Shown here one piece after another: positions 17,571 to 28,280 of a stretch of DNA of 64,000 nucleotides. The position numbers and the translations under genes were made by a program. The notes under the pieces are model-generated. The model did no database searches and was not told the DNA's origin. It saw only the letters and a list, made by a program, of their open reading frames with translations. The first letter of the stretch is position 1. The number at the start of each line of letters is the position of its first letter. The stretch is from Maribellus sp. YY47 (GTDB lineage Bacteria > Bacteroidota > Bacteroidia > Bacteroidales > Prolixibacteraceae), in NCBI RefSeq assembly GCF_023111095.1, contig NZ_JALGYW010000013.1, positions 62,001-126,000 on the forward strand. Direction: 5' to 3'.

Positions 17571-17624
17571 TGAGTAGTGAGAAATGAGTAAGTATTGCGA
17601 CTTAAACTCATCACCCACTACTCA
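17571..17624 (-). repeat. Intercistronic hairpin between metY and metA
   Basis: Outer stem TGAGTAGTG / CACTACTCA (9 bp), an AGAA/CACC internal loop, then ATGAGT / ACTCAT and TAAGT / ACTTA with a small loop. It has no T-run on the minus strand. It may protect or process the metY-metA mRNA, tune metA expression, or be a copy of a dispersed palindromic repeat. Confidence 0.6.
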
Positions 17625-17636
17625 ATATTTATTACT

Positions 17637-19001
<1,365 letters not shown>

Positions 19002-19021
19002 TCAAATCCCAATAAAATCAT

Positions 19022-20338
19022 TTATCCAAAGAATGCACTGTAAATTTCCCGAACGCTTTTTTCTTTATCTGACTTACTAACGATCAGATAGCTAACCAAA
19101 TCGGAAGCACCAGAACCGCTGATCACAACATTAATTTGATTGTTGGCAACGGCAGTAAAAATTTTAGCAGAAACGCCGTAAGCGTGCTGCATTCCGTGCC
19201 CGACAATTCCAATCAGTGAAAGGTCTTTTACAACCGATATATCGGTTACCGACGAAAATCCCATTCCGTTGACCAGCGAGAGTGCTTTATCTCCGTTTTT
19301 TTCACTTAAAATGAAGTTGATCGAAGTTTGTGAAGTAATTACTGATTTTATGTTAATACCGGCTTTGTTCAGCTGTGTTGTTACTCGAGCCAAAATCCCG
19401 GGTTTCAAACCAACGCCTGGCCCATCCAGTTTCAACAATGAAATGTCATCGGTGCAGGCCACACTTTTAACAATCTGGTCTTCGATAAACGTTTCTGTAT
19501 TGATGACCGTTTCCACCTTTCCTTCTGAGGATGCAGCACTCAACACTTCAATCGGAATATGAGTCCGTTCCAGAGGCTCCACTGTTCGCGGATGCAACGA
19601 ATAATGATCGAAATAGGCCAATTCGCTGGCTTCGGAATAGGTTAAACGTTTGATCACTTCCGGGCTTTCAATAATCCAAGGATCGGCCCGTTGAAAATCA
19701 AAATCCAGTCCCCACAATTCGAGTCGTTCTACACCCAGTTCACGTGTCAGAAATGCAGCAGTATAGTCGGCCGAAGTTTTCCCGGTACGCGCAATTTTCT
19801 TGTTTTCTGCAATACCATAAGTTCCGGGAATAATGAAGTTTCCGTTTGGTAACGATTTTAAATAAACGCTGTCGACCGAAACAAAGGATGCATTTCCATA
19901 GTCGGATGTGGTCTGCAACGCAATTTGCTCGGGTAAAAGAACCTGTGAATCGGGCCAGATGGTCTTCACAATTTCCACTGTCAGCTTTTCGGAAAAGCTC
20001 AGCACCTGGTCTTTCAGCGCCCTTGAATAATCGCCGATCAAAGCAATTCCTTTTAACAAACCACTGGCCTGCTCCGCCAGTTGATGGTAAGAATCACTCG
20101 CTTCTTTTTGGGTAATATTACGGTGCACCGAAAGCAGCTGAGTCAGCAATGCATCATGGTCGGGTTCCTTTTCCAATACTGTTGCCATATTAGCACTTAG
20201 TATTTCCAACAACTCAGGCACTGCTGAAACCACTATAAACCTGCGACCAACGAAATGGTTGAGGTATTTTGTCAAATGAACGATCGATTCAGAATTGCCC
20301 AGATGGCTACCGCCCAATCGAATAACCTTATCCGACAT
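19022..20338 (-). CDS. Aspartokinase-like protein with C-terminal ACT domains
   Basis: A 438-residue protein aligned end to end with monofunctional aspartokinases, which phosphorylate aspartate as the first step to Met, Thr and Lys. Recognisable blocks are SDYGNASFVSVDS, SADYTAAFLTRELG, SEASELAYFDHYSLHPRT and two ACT domains from about 290 (LKLDGPGVGLKPGILARVTTQL). The canonical KFGGTS is replaced by RLGGSH (Arg7 in place of the lysine), and the GRGGSDYTA loop by TGKTSADYTA, so activity could be altered. First gene of the met operon, behind a leader peptide and attenuator, so expression is probably tied to methionine. Confidence 0.82.
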   Translation of the reverse strand: MSDKVIRLGGSHLGNSESIVHLTKYLNHFVGRRFIVVSAVPELLEILSANMATVLEKEPDHDALLTQLLSVHRNITQKEASDSYHQLAEQASGLLKGIALIGDYSRALKDQVLSFSEKLTVEIVKTIWPDSQVLLPEQIALQTTSDYGNASFVSVDSVYLKSLPNGNFIIPGTYGIAENKKIARTGKTSADYTAAFLTRELGVERLELWGLDFDFQRADPWIIESPEVIKRLTYSEASELAYFDHYSLHPRTVEPLERTHIPIEVLSAASSEGKVETVINTETFIEDQIVKSVACTDDISLLKLDGPGVGLKPGILARVTTQLNKAGINIKSVITSQTSINFILSEKNGDKALSLVNGMGFSSVTDISVVKDLSLIGIVGHGMQHAYGVSAKIFTAVANNQINVVISGSGASDLVSYLIVSKSDKEKSVREIYSAFFG

Positions 20339-20396
20339 ACGAATTATGTTTTTAAGTAAAAAATCAATTTGTTTTTAAACGCTCAGGTACGAAAAT

Positions 20397-20429
20397 GCCT
20401 TCAATCAACGGAAACCATCGAATGAAGGC
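20397..20429 (-). terminator. Attenuator hairpin upstream of the met operon
   Basis: On the minus strand GCCTTCA (20429-20423) pairs with TGAAGGC (20403-20397); inside, CGATGG pairs with CCGTTG around a TTT loop. ATTTTC follows, a weak T-tract. The 5' arm starts at the last base of the leader-peptide stop codon, as expected for ribosome-controlled attenuation. The preceding CTTCATTC (20427-20420) can alternatively pair perfectly with GAATGAAG at the leader start (20523-20516). Confidence 0.6.
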
Positions 20430-20521
20430 TAGCGCATAAACATAGAAACCGACGACATAAACATGGTGCCACAGTAGTTTACTGTAACTCTCAAAATGCT
20501 ATTTCTGAAATCCATCTTCAT
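20429..20521 (-). CDS. Candidate Met-rich leader peptide of the aspartokinase-metY-metA operon
   Basis: A 30-codon frame from ATG 20521 (or ATG 20515, with AGGA at 20525-20522 correctly spaced for it) to TAG 20431-20429. The last 12 residues are TMFMSSVSMFMR, with four Met codons close to the stop. A perfect ACAGTA-AAC-TACTGT hairpin (20485-20471) lies in its middle and could pause polymerase. It is followed at once by the attenuator stem. The arrangement fits a peptide whose translation senses charged tRNA-Met. No homologue could be checked. Confidence 0.6.
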   Translation of the reverse strand: MKMDFRNSILRVTVNYCGTMFMSSVSMFMR

Positions 20522-20542
20522 TCCTGTCGATTTTGTTTGGCT

Positions 20543-20572
20543 CAAATATACTGGGATTTTTTAATCCGACAA
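20543..20572 (-). promoter_or_regulatory. Promoter of the met operon
   Basis: -7 TATATTTG (20550-20543) with CTTGTC near 20573-20568 at -33 spacing. Transcription would start around 20536, leaving a ~200-nt leader that holds the peptide and attenuator. Confidence 0.5.
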
Positions 20573-20689
20573 GCCTATTTAAAATGAATTCAGATAAATT
20601 TCACATTGGATATTTATTCATATGATTCTTCAATTGAAAATCCAGAAGTCGATTTTACTTCGATTCTACAATATCTGTATCCTCAAAAG

Positions 20690-20718
20690 TTGCAAATCTC
20701 AAAACATTTGTATTTTTG
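20690..20718 (+). promoter_or_regulatory. Promoter of the marR-type gene
   Basis: -7 TATTTTTG (20711-20718), 5 bases before ATG 20724, with TTG at 20690-20692 about 18 bases upstream. The short distance predicts a leaderless mRNA and shows that the in-frame extension to 20622 is not translated. Confidence 0.5.
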
Positions 20719-20723
20719 TTCGT

Positions 20724-21212
20724 ATGGAAACTACTGATATCCTGATTAAAATACGCAAGATTGTCCGGTCGATCGATATTGAATCCAAAAAGATTCAAAA
20801 AGATTACGGGGTAAGCATTCCGCAGGTGCTTTGCCTTAATTATTTGCACCAGTCACCCGGTTACCGGTCAACACAAGGAGATATACGTAAGTTTCTGAAC
20901 CTGAATCCCAGTACCGTTAGCGGAATTATCGATCGGCTGGAAAGAAAAGGCTACCTGGCCCGTTTGCCCAAACTTGGCGACAAACGGGTGGTAAACATTG
21001 TACTGACTTCTTCGGGAGATAAACTTTTAAAAAGCATTCCGGAACTTTTGCACATGCAACTTTCAGAGAAGCTCAAACTTCTGAAAGAAGACGAATTACG
21101 GGTCGTTGAGTCGGGACTAAATATCCTTATCGGCATTCTTGATATTGACACCCTGGAAGCTTCGCCAATGCTTACTTTAGAGGATGGCCTGGAAGAAATT
21201 GCAAGCGAATAG
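20724..21212 (+). CDS. MarR family transcriptional regulator
   Basis: From ATG 20724 (METTDILIKIRKIV) the product is 162 residues, a normal MarR size. The winged helix reads YRSTQGDIRKFLNLNPSTVSGIIDRLERKGYLARLPKLGDKRVVNIVLT, with the DNA-recognition helix and wing basic motif (GDKR) intact. It is divergent from the met operon and convergent on the GH15 gene (9-base gap). The nearby trehalose/acetyl-beta-lysine genes make it a candidate osmotic-stress regulator, but this is inference from position only. Confidence 0.88.
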   Translation: METTDILIKIRKIVRSIDIESKKIQKDYGVSIPQVLCLNYLHQSPGYRSTQGDIRKFLNLNPSTVSGIIDRLERKGYLARLPKLGDKRVVNIVLTSSGDKLLKSIPELLHMQLSEKLKLLKEDELRVVESGLNILIGILDIDTLEASPMLTLEDGLEEIASE

Positions 21213-21221
21213 CTTCCCTTT

Positions 21222-23024
21222 CTAATGTATTGCCTCTAATATTTGTCCGTCTTCGGTTAACTCCCCCTTTGCCAGGTTTATGGCGGTTTCAATTAATGCC
21301 AAATGTGAATAGGCCTGCGGAAAGTTTCCCAACAAGCGTTTGGTTTTAAAATCGATGTCTTCGCTAAATAATCCTACATGGTTGCTATACAAAAGAAGTT
21401 GCTCAAATAAGGCTTTTGCACGTTTCTTTTCGCCAATCGCATTCATCGCATTTATCAGCCAAAACGTGCAAATGGTAAAAGAAGAACTGGGCAAGCCGAA
21501 ATCATCTCTATTTCGGTAACGATACATCAACCCATCTACGCACAATTCCTTTTCAGTGGCTTTAACGGTTTGAATATAGCGCGGATCCGTTGCATCGATA
21601 AAACCATAGGAAGCCATCAGTAAAGTAGAGGCATCGAGATCACCGGAGCCGTAAAACTGTGTAAAAGCGCCAATTTCTTCGTTCCAGGCTTTATCCAGAA
21701 TTTCGCTACGTATGGTTTCAGCCAGCGGCTCCCACTCTTTTACGTATTTGTCTTTATGAATAAATCGGGCAATTTTCACAGCGCGGTCGATTGCCACCCA
21801 ACACAATACTTTTGAGAAGGTAAAATGTTTTTCGTCGGTACGGATCTCCCAAATGCCTTTATCGGGCTTATCCCAGTTATTTTCTACTATCCGAACAATG
21901 CTTCGCACAATGGTCCACAATGACTCGCTGTCTTCGAGCGAAATTTTAAAATCGGTAAACTGCTGATAAATAACATCTACCAGGATCCCGTAAATATCGT
22001 TTTGTTTTTGCAGGTAGGCTGCATTCCCAATTCGAACCGGAGAGGAATGCATGTATCCGCTCAAATGATCAAGGGTTTCTTCGGTCAGCACTTTTTCCCG
22101 GTTAATGCCGTACATGATCTGAATTTTTTCGTCCTTGTCAGGAATAATGTCGATGATAAAACGCATAAATCGTTTTACGGTATTCAAATGCCCTAAACTC
22201 GACATTACTTTTATCACCATCGAAGCATCGCGGATCCAGCAAAACCGATAATCCCAGTTTCTTTCTTCACCGATTGTTTCCGGCAAAGAGGTAGTTACTG
22301 CTGCCAAAACCGCTCCTGTTTTATCATAGCTCAACAATTTCAAAACCAAAGCACTCCGAACGATTTCTTTGTTGTACATCGCATAAGAAGTCAATTTGTT
22401 AGCCCATTCCAGCCAATACACTTTGGTTTTCTGAAGCTTTAAGTACTGGCGGTCGAGTGTTTGTGAGAGCAATTTCTGATCGTACGACATCAGTGCAAAA
22501 GCATCTTTTTCCAGATAAATTGTTTTTTGCTGAAGTATATCCTGCTTATTAAAATCGGTGTACAAATAAACCGAATCATAGTCACCACCGGTTGTATAAC
22601 ATTTTATGTATTCGTCTTCATCTTCGAGTCGAATATCAAAACGGGCATATTCCACCTTTGGATCGTACTTTAGCCTGAAAGCCGGTTTCCCCGAAACATA
22701 TCTGAAGTAACGTATTATTTCAGCCGGATTAAAATAGCCTTCGCCGTTTAAATAACGGGGCATAAAATCAATTACCTTAAAGCAATCATTTCCACTTCTG
22801 AAAACAGTAGAAACAATATTAGTGGTTCGTATATAGGATTGTTGAACTTGGTAACTATCATCAACCAGAATCTCGAAACTGCCGCCTCGGTTTTCGTCCA
22901 GAATTTTTGCAAAAACTGACGATGAATTAAAGTCGGGCAAACAGCACCAATCGATCGATCCTTTATCCGAAATTAAAGCAGCACTCTTACAATTACCAAT
23001 TACGGCATAATTTAAATTATCCAT
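21222..23024 (-). CDS. GH15 family glycoside hydrolase (glucoamylase or trehalase-like)
   Basis: A 600-residue cytoplasmic enzyme with the GH15 N-terminal beta domain (NYAVIGNCKSAALISDKGSIDWCCLPDF) and an alpha/alpha-barrel catalytic domain from about 220, with the conserved GEERNWDYRFCWIRDAS block and a later ...LPSSSFTICTFWLINAM region near the second catalytic acid. Bacterial GH15 proteins of this layout hydrolyse alpha-glucosides, and several are trehalases. It lies 72 bases after the trehalose synthase/phosphatase gene, so control of the trehalose pool is likely; glucoamylase activity cannot be excluded. Confidence 0.85.
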   Translation of the reverse strand: MDNLNYAVIGNCKSAALISDKGSIDWCCLPDFNSSSVFAKILDENRGGSFEILVDDSYQVQQSYIRTTNIVSTVFRSGNDCFKVIDFMPRYLNGEGYFNPAEIIRYFRYVSGKPAFRLKYDPKVEYARFDIRLEDEDEYIKCYTTGGDYDSVYLYTDFNKQDILQQKTIYLEKDAFALMSYDQKLLSQTLDRQYLKLQKTKVYWLEWANKLTSYAMYNKEIVRSALVLKLLSYDKTGAVLAAVTTSLPETIGEERNWDYRFCWIRDASMVIKVMSSLGHLNTVKRFMRFIIDIIPDKDEKIQIMYGINREKVLTEETLDHLSGYMHSSPVRIGNAAYLQKQNDIYGILVDVIYQQFTDFKISLEDSESLWTIVRSIVRIVENNWDKPDKGIWEIRTDEKHFTFSKVLCWVAIDRAVKIARFIHKDKYVKEWEPLAETIRSEILDKAWNEEIGAFTQFYGSGDLDASTLLMASYGFIDATDPRYIQTVKATEKELCVDGLMYRYRNRDDFGLPSSSFTICTFWLINAMNAIGEKKRAKALFEQLLLYSNHVGLFSEDIDFKTKRLLGNFPQAYSHLALIETAINLAKGELTEDGQILEAIH

Positions 23025-23096
23025 CTTCTGTCTTTTGAATCAGCCCAAAACCAGACCGGGCTCTACATTTGTTTACTATTATTTGACCGAACGCTA

Positions 23097-25310
23097 TTAT
23101 CGGTTTTTACCCGAGACAATCTCAGTTATGAAATTACGAACTTCCCGGTAATTGGTCAGATAGTATTTCGCTACCGAATTTTCAGTTCCCACCTTTATGG
23201 TATGGGCGCTTTCGGGCAATTCCTTAAACAGAAATTCATCGGTCCAGTCATCACCGATGGCCATAGAAAAATCGGCCGGATTTTCATGCAGAAATTCAGA
23301 TGCAGCAATTCCTTTATTGATACCTGAAACTTTAATTTCAATTACTTTTTTACCTTCCAGAATTTCCAGGTCCTGATTGTACAACATGTTTGACATATCA
23401 TGAAGCAACTCTAATGCTCGCAATGCTCCCAACTCGATATCAGCTTTTCTGTAATGCCAAACCAGCGAATAAGTCTTTTCTTCAATAAAACTTCCGGGCG
23501 TTCGGTCAACATACGATTCGAGTATAGGCAAAATATTTCCTTTCCACTCCGAGTTAATGGGTTTTCTTTCTTTCCATTCCCTGCCTGTTTTTTTGATCCA
23601 GGCACCATGCTCTGCAATCAATGTATAATTGCGGTCTCCAAACCAATTGTTAAAAGTTTCGCGATCGCGGCCACTCACCAACACCAGGCAGTTATTTTCC
23701 ACATTCGACAGGTTGTCGAGAATCGTGAACAACTCAGGATCGGGGCCTGCAGCCTGTGGATTGTCGTAAAAGCGCTGCAAAGTACCGTCGTAATCAAGAA
23801 AGATCACCCTTTTATCGGCTTTACTAAAATCTTTGAATATTTTATTTTTGATAGGAAGCGATACTTTTCTGGCATGATAATCTGATTGTCTGTCAACGGT
23901 GCCCGACAGGCTGGTTATAAACTCGTTGGCCCATTTATATATATCATACCTTCTGATGCGTTTTTGCATAGCCCGCATAGCTTTCGAACCTTCCTCGTGA
24001 TCCATTGTAAGTGCCCGATAAATAGCATCGGCTGTATCTGCAATGTTATTGGGATTTACAGCGATGGCTTCACCCAGTTCTTTCGATGCGCCTGCCATTT
24101 CACTGAGCACAAGCACTCCCTTTTGTTTTACTTTCGACGCCACGTATTCTTTGGCCACCAGGTTCATCCCGTCGCGTAACGGAGTCAGTAAAGCGACATC
24201 TGCAGAGCTGTAAAGTTCTATAAGGTTTTCAAGCGGCATCGACCGGTAGAAATAAATCACCGGATTCCAGTTCAGGCGGCCAAATTCTCCATTAATGCTT
24301 CCGACCAAAACATCTACCTCGTTTTTCAGATTCTGATACTGCTCAACATCTGTTCTGGAAGGAACGGTTAGCATAATCAGCGAAACCCGTTCAATGTACT
24401 CAGGATATTTCCTCAAAAAGAGACGAAAAGCCTTTAAACGCTGAGGAATCCCTTTGGTGTAATCCAGCCGGTCGATTGAAAGTATCAGTTTACGATTAGG
24501 CGTACTCATCAGAAACCGATCGATATCCTGATGAACAGGAGATCGATCCTTTATCGATTTACTTTGAATTTCCGATGCAAGACTTTCAAACTTTTTATAG
24601 TCGATCCCCATCGGAAATACGTCGACAAAAACTTTTCGATGTTCGAGTTTTATCTGACTGAACTCAACATCGTGCCCCAGCAATCGTTTTACCGAACTAA
24701 TAAAGTGCCGGGCATAATCGTAGGTATGAAACCCAATCAGATCAGCGCCAAGTAATCCTTCAATGATTTCCTTTCGCCACGGTAAAATCCGGATAATCTC
24801 GTACGAAGGAAACGGTATATGCAGGAAAAAGCCGATCGTAAGATCCGGGCGTTTTTCGCGAAGTATTTGCGGAACCAGTAATAGCTGGTAGTCGTGCACC
24901 CAAACCTGGTCATTTTCTCCGGCACTATCAATTATAGCCTGCGCAAAAAGCTCATTGACTTTTCGGTAGGCCTTCCAGTATTTTTCTTTAAACTCGGCAA
25001 ATTCGGTAAAGTAATGAAACAAGGGCCACAAAGTAGCATTGCTAAATCCATCATAATAATTCGCAATTAACTCTTCATCCAAAAAAACAGGAAGACATTG
25101 TTCCTGCTGCAACAATGAAGTTACTACCCGGGCTTCGTTATCAGACTCCGGAATAATCCCCGGCCAACCAATCCATACACTGTTATTGGCTTTATGATAA
25201 GATTTTAAACCCGTTGCCAATCCTCCGGCACTGGGCGTAATCTGCATTTCGTCTTCATTTTTATCAATCTTCACCGGCAACCGGTTTGAAGCTATTATTA
25301 ATCGTGTCAT
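23097..25310 (-). CDS. Bifunctional trehalose-6-phosphate synthase/phosphatase
   Basis: A 737-residue fusion. Residues 1-470 are a GT20 synthase ([59 protein letters not shown]) that joins UDP-glucose and glucose-6-phosphate. Residues 500-737 are a HAD phosphatase with DYDGT (Asp506, Asp508) and [11 protein letters not shown], releasing trehalose. Fusions of this order are common in Bacteroidota and eukaryotes. A TATCTTTG -7 element lies upstream, back to back with the ablA promoter, and GH15 follows on the same strand. Confidence 0.95.
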   Translation of the reverse strand: MTRLIIASNRLPVKIDKNEDEMQITPSAGGLATGLKSYHKANNSVWIGWPGIIPESDNEARVVTSLLQQEQCLPVFLDEELIANYYDGFSNATLWPLFHYFTEFAEFKEKYWKAYRKVNELFAQAIIDSAGENDQVWVHDYQLLLVPQILREKRPDLTIGFFLHIPFPSYEIIRILPWRKEIIEGLLGADLIGFHTYDYARHFISSVKRLLGHDVEFSQIKLEHRKVFVDVFPMGIDYKKFESLASEIQSKSIKDRSPVHQDIDRFLMSTPNRKLILSIDRLDYTKGIPQRLKAFRLFLRKYPEYIERVSLIMLTVPSRTDVEQYQNLKNEVDVLVGSINGEFGRLNWNPVIYFYRSMPLENLIELYSSADVALLTPLRDGMNLVAKEYVASKVKQKGVLVLSEMAGASKELGEAIAVNPNNIADTADAIYRALTMDHEEGSKAMRAMQKRIRRYDIYKWANEFITSLSGTVDRQSDYHARKVSLPIKNKIFKDFSKADKRVIFLDYDGTLQRFYDNPQAAGPDPELFTILDNLSNVENNCLVLVSGRDRETFNNWFGDRNYTLIAEHGAWIKKTGREWKERKPINSEWKGNILPILESYVDRTPGSFIEEKTYSLVWHYRKADIELGALRALELLHDMSNMLYNQDLEILEGKKVIEIKVSGINKGIAASEFLHENPADFSMAIGDDWTDEFLFKELPESAHTIKVGTENSVAKYYLTNYREVRNFITEIVSGKNR

Positions 25311-25342
25311 ATGATTTATTTCAATAGAAATTATTAATACAA

Positions 25343-25350
25343 CAAAGATA
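25343..25350 (-). promoter_or_regulatory. -7 promoter element (TATCTTTG) of the trehalose genes
   Basis: Exact TAnnTTTG match 33 bases upstream of the synthase/phosphatase start, divergent from the ablA promoter about 95 bases away. Confidence 0.5.
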
Positions 25351-25445
25351 GGTAAATTGTTTTAAACGATTCTAAATTCTATTTTAATGCATTGTTAAAC
25401 AAATGAAATGAAATATAACTATTTTTAAGGCTGATTTTATTTTTC

Positions 25446-25453
25446 TATTTTTG
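25446..25453 (+). promoter_or_regulatory. -7 promoter element (TATTTTTG) of ablA
   Basis: Exact TAnnTTTG match with a T-rich -33 region near 25422; about 80 bases upstream of the ablA ATG. Confidence 0.45.
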
Positions 25454-25532
25454 TTCGCATAGAAACATTTTTGTTGAATTATATTCTCTACAAGCTTTAA
25501 AGAATCGCGACAAAATAAAAACAGACACGTAC

Positions 25533-26837
25533 ATGATTTTTTCCGAAAAACAACAACTGATTGCCAACCGAATAGAAGACCAATTAAAAATATCAAAATG
25601 GAAAGACTGGAAATGGCAGCTGAAACACTCCATAAAGTCACTCGAAAAATTTGAGCAGCTTACGGGAGTTACATTCGACGCCAAAGAAAAAGAAAACCTT
25701 CAAAAAACTTTCGATAAATTTCCCTTGTCCATTACCCCCTACTACCTGTCTTTAATCGACAAACAGAATTTCAGAAACGATCCTGTATTTAAACAATCGT
25801 TTGGAAATATAGACGAACTAACCACACTAAAATCGGAACACGCAGATCCTTTATCAGAGGAAAAAGACAGTCCGGTAGAAGGAATCACACACCGGTATCC
25901 TGACCGTGTATTGTTTCACGTAAGCAACATATGCTCAATGTATTGCCGACACTGTACCCGCAAACGAAAAGTTGGCGACATCGATTATGTTCCATCGAAA
26001 GCACAGTTGATGAAAGGTATTGAATACATCCGGAATACACCACAGGTCAGGGATGTTTTGCTTTCGGGCGGCGATCCGTTTATGCTTCCCGACAGCATGA
26101 TCGATTGGTTGCTTTCAGAAATTCATAAAATCAAACACGTAGAAATTATCCGGATCGGTACCCGCATGCCGGTGGTTTTGCCTTACCGCATTACCGACGA
26201 TCTGGTTAATATTCTGAAAAAATACCAGCCGCTTTGGATCAATACGCATTTCAACCATCCGAACGAGATTACATCGTCTTCAAAAGAAGCGCTGGCCAAA
26301 CTGGCCGACGGAGGATTTCCTCTTGGAAATCAATCAGTATTGCTAGCCGATGTGAACGACTGCCCCAGAATTATGAAAACATTGTTGCATAAACTGGTGC
26401 AAAACCGCGTGCGCCCGTATTATCTTTATCAATGCGATCTGTCGGAAGGCCTGTCACATTTCAGAACGCCCATCGGGAAAGGGATTGAAATAATGGAAAG
26501 CCTGGTTGGACACACCAGTGGGTTCGCAAGGCCTACCTATGTTATTGATGCTCCCGGAGGCGGAGGAAAAATACCGGTAATGCCCAATTATATCATTTCC
26601 TGGTCGACCAACAAAGTGGTTCTCCGGAACTACGAAGGCGTTATTACTACCTATCAGGAACCCGATGCGTATGAACAAAAATTTTGTGATCGTGATTGCG
26701 ACAATTGCAACCTGGATCTCAAATTGAAAGAAATTGACGAATCGCAAGCCATCGGGATTGAGAAACTACTTTCAGACACAAACGATACCATTTCTCTGAT
26801 TCCGGAAGACAACGAACGTATATCAAGGAGGGATTAG
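25533..26837 (+). CDS. ablA: Lysine 2,3-aminomutase (KamA/AblA family radical SAM enzyme)
   Basis: A 434-residue radical SAM protein. The Fe-S cluster motif is CSMYCRHC (Cys134, Cys138, Cys141), LSGGDPFML follows, and the PLP lysine lies in [11 protein letters not shown]; the C-terminal [12 protein letters not shown] is the zinc-binding cluster of KamA enzymes. It converts L-lysine to L-beta-lysine. The next gene is a GNAT acetyltransferase of the AblB family, which makes the pair an N-epsilon-acetyl-beta-lysine pathway, an osmolyte known from methanogens and some bacteria, rather than lysine fermentation. Confidence 0.9.
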   Translation: MIFSEKQQLIANRIEDQLKISKWKDWKWQLKHSIKSLEKFEQLTGVTFDAKEKENLQKTFDKFPLSITPYYLSLIDKQNFRNDPVFKQSFGNIDELTTLKSEHADPLSEEKDSPVEGITHRYPDRVLFHVSNICSMYCRHCTRKRKVGDIDYVPSKAQLMKGIEYIRNTPQVRDVLLSGGDPFMLPDSMIDWLLSEIHKIKHVEIIRIGTRMPVVLPYRITDDLVNILKKYQPLWINTHFNHPNEITSSSKEALAKLADGGFPLGNQSVLLADVNDCPRIMKTLLHKLVQNRVRPYYLYQCDLSEGLSHFRTPIGKGIEIMESLVGHTSGFARPTYVIDAPGGGGKIPVMPNYIISWSTNKVVLRNYEGVITTYQEPDAYEQKFCDRDCDNCNLDLKLKEIDESQAIGIEKLLSDTNDTISLIPEDNERISRRD

Positions 26838-27674
26838 ATGCAGGATAAGATTGAAAAAATAGGAATTGGAACATGGATTCAGCATGGCAATCTCAACCAG
26901 AGGGTTTACCTTATGAAACTTGCCCCGGAAGATTGCCCTTCAGTTATAGAGGAAATGAATCAACTGGCACGTACCAACAGGTATTCCAAGATTTTCTGTA
27001 AGGTACCACAGCGAATGTCGCCCTACTTTATTGCCAACGGTTTTATGGTGGAAGCTCAAATCCCCCGATTTTTCAAGGGAGAGGAAACCGTGTTTTTTAT
27101 GTCGAAGTTTTTAAGTTCAGACCGGCTGCTAAATATCGAAAGTGAACAGCTTAATGAGCTCAGCAACTTGCTAAATCAACAGGACAAAGCAGAAAAAGAA
27201 ACGAATCGGCAAAGTACTTTTCAGGTACGCCGGTTAAAAGAGGAAGATTGCGAAAGTATTTCAGCGGTTTACAGTACCGTATTCGAAAGCTATCCCTTCC
27301 CTATTCAAGATCCGGCGTACATAAGCCATACCATGCAAAATGCAGTGCAGTATTTTGGAGTGGAAGCAGATAGGAAATTAATTGCACTGGCATCAGCCGA
27401 AGTTGACGAAGATGCACTAAATGCTGAAATGACCGATTTTGCAACCTTACCTGAATATAGAGGGAAAGGACTGGCGCAAATTTTACTGCGCAGCATGGAA
27501 AGTGAAATGAAAAAGGACGGTATAAAAACCCTTTACACCATTGCACGCCTGAATTCAGCAGGTATGAACAAAACCTTCCTGAAACTGCGTTATTATTACT
27601 GCGGAACCTCTTTAAAAAACACCAACATATCGGGAAAAATAGAAAGTATGAACATTTACTATAAACACATATGA
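26838..27674 (+). CDS. ablB: Putative beta-lysine N-acetyltransferase (AblB)
   Basis: A 278-residue protein starting directly after ablA, with AAGGAGGG upstream of its ATG. The AblB-type N-terminal region (IEKIGIGTWIQHGNLNQRVYLMKL, CKVPQRMSPYFIANGFMVEAQIPRFFKGEE) is followed by a C-terminal GNAT domain (DFATLPEYRGKGLAQILLRSMES, acetyl-CoA loop R-G-K-G-L). It acetylates beta-lysine at the epsilon amino group. Its stop overlaps the ATG of the next small gene by four bases. Confidence 0.9.
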   Translation: MQDKIEKIGIGTWIQHGNLNQRVYLMKLAPEDCPSVIEEMNQLARTNRYSKIFCKVPQRMSPYFIANGFMVEAQIPRFFKGEETVFFMSKFLSSDRLLNIESEQLNELSNLLNQQDKAEKETNRQSTFQVRRLKEEDCESISAVYSTVFESYPFPIQDPAYISHTMQNAVQYFGVEADRKLIALASAEVDEDALNAEMTDFATLPEYRGKGLAQILLRSMESEMKKDGIKTLYTIARLNSAGMNKTFLKLRYYYCGTSLKNTNISGKIESMNIYYKHI

Positions 27675-27862
27675 TGAATTTAGGAAATAGATGCAGGTTT
27701 GCCAGAGAATGCGACATATTCCAAGGCAAAGAAGTAGTGAGTTCTACCCCGCTTCCTATTTACAGAAACGTATTCTGTAACAGGGGAATTAAGGGGTGGA
27801 GAAACTGCAAACGATACAACGAGTTAATAATTGAAAACAGTGTAAACCAAGAAAAGGAGTAG
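27671..27862 (+). CDS. Small four-cysteine protein co-transcribed with ablAB
   Basis: A 63-residue protein whose ATGATG start overlaps the ablB stop. The cysteines are at positions 8, 14, 36 and 46 (C-x5-C-x21-C-x9-C) with aromatic neighbours (CRFARECDIFQG, NVFCNRGIKGWRNCKRY), which reads as a zinc- or cluster-binding mini-domain. Four-base overlap and the following AAGGAG-driven gene suggest a real operon member. I do not recognise a characterised family. Confidence 0.6.
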   Translation: MMNLGNRCRFARECDIFQGKEVVSSTPLPIYRNVFCNRGIKGWRNCKRYNELIIENSVNQEKE

Positions 27863-27865
27863 CAA

Positions 27866-28093
27866 ATGCAAGTAAGGAAACAACTGGATATAAGCAAAGT
27901 AAGCAACCCCTACGAAAAAGACATTCTATCGTTTCTAAACGCTAACGGGAAATGTATTTACGGTGAGATAATTAAAGAATTGAAAATATCGGCCACCAAA
28001 GGACAGGAAGCTATTTACTCGCTTATCCACAAAGGCCACATCAAACAAGCCAATAAAACTTCATATATCGAGCTCAACGTTGAGCTTAGGTAA
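27866..28093 (+). CDS. Small winged-helix-like protein
   Basis: A 75-residue protein with AAGGAG upstream of its ATG, three bases after the preceding stop. DILSFLNANGKCIYGEIIKELKISATKGQEAIYSLIHKGHIKQANKTSYIEL has the helix-helix-helix-wing pattern of a minimal winged helix. It could be a regulator of the ablAB operon or a protein-binding adaptor. No named family is recognised. Confidence 0.6.
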   Translation: MQVRKQLDISKVSNPYEKDILSFLNANGKCIYGEIIKELKISATKGQEAIYSLIHKGHIKQANKTSYIELNVELR

Positions 28094-28280
28094 TGGAGTT
28101 GGATTGATATTTCTTTTTCTGCATAAATCTGACTGCAATGCTGGACGTTGTGTTGTTTAATTCCCAAAATTACAATTTCATTACTCACAATATTCTTGTT
28201 CGCCGGTTTTGCAAGAACAATGAGTCATCGCATGGATTTTAGAATAAAAAAGCTACTTTTAATTGGTTTAAATAGTGAAC

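Noticed and set aside
20339-20550. SAM riboswitch in the met operon leader
   Set aside because: The leader shows no SAM-I/II/III-like conserved core that I can recognise; the Met-rich frame plus hairpin explains the leader better.
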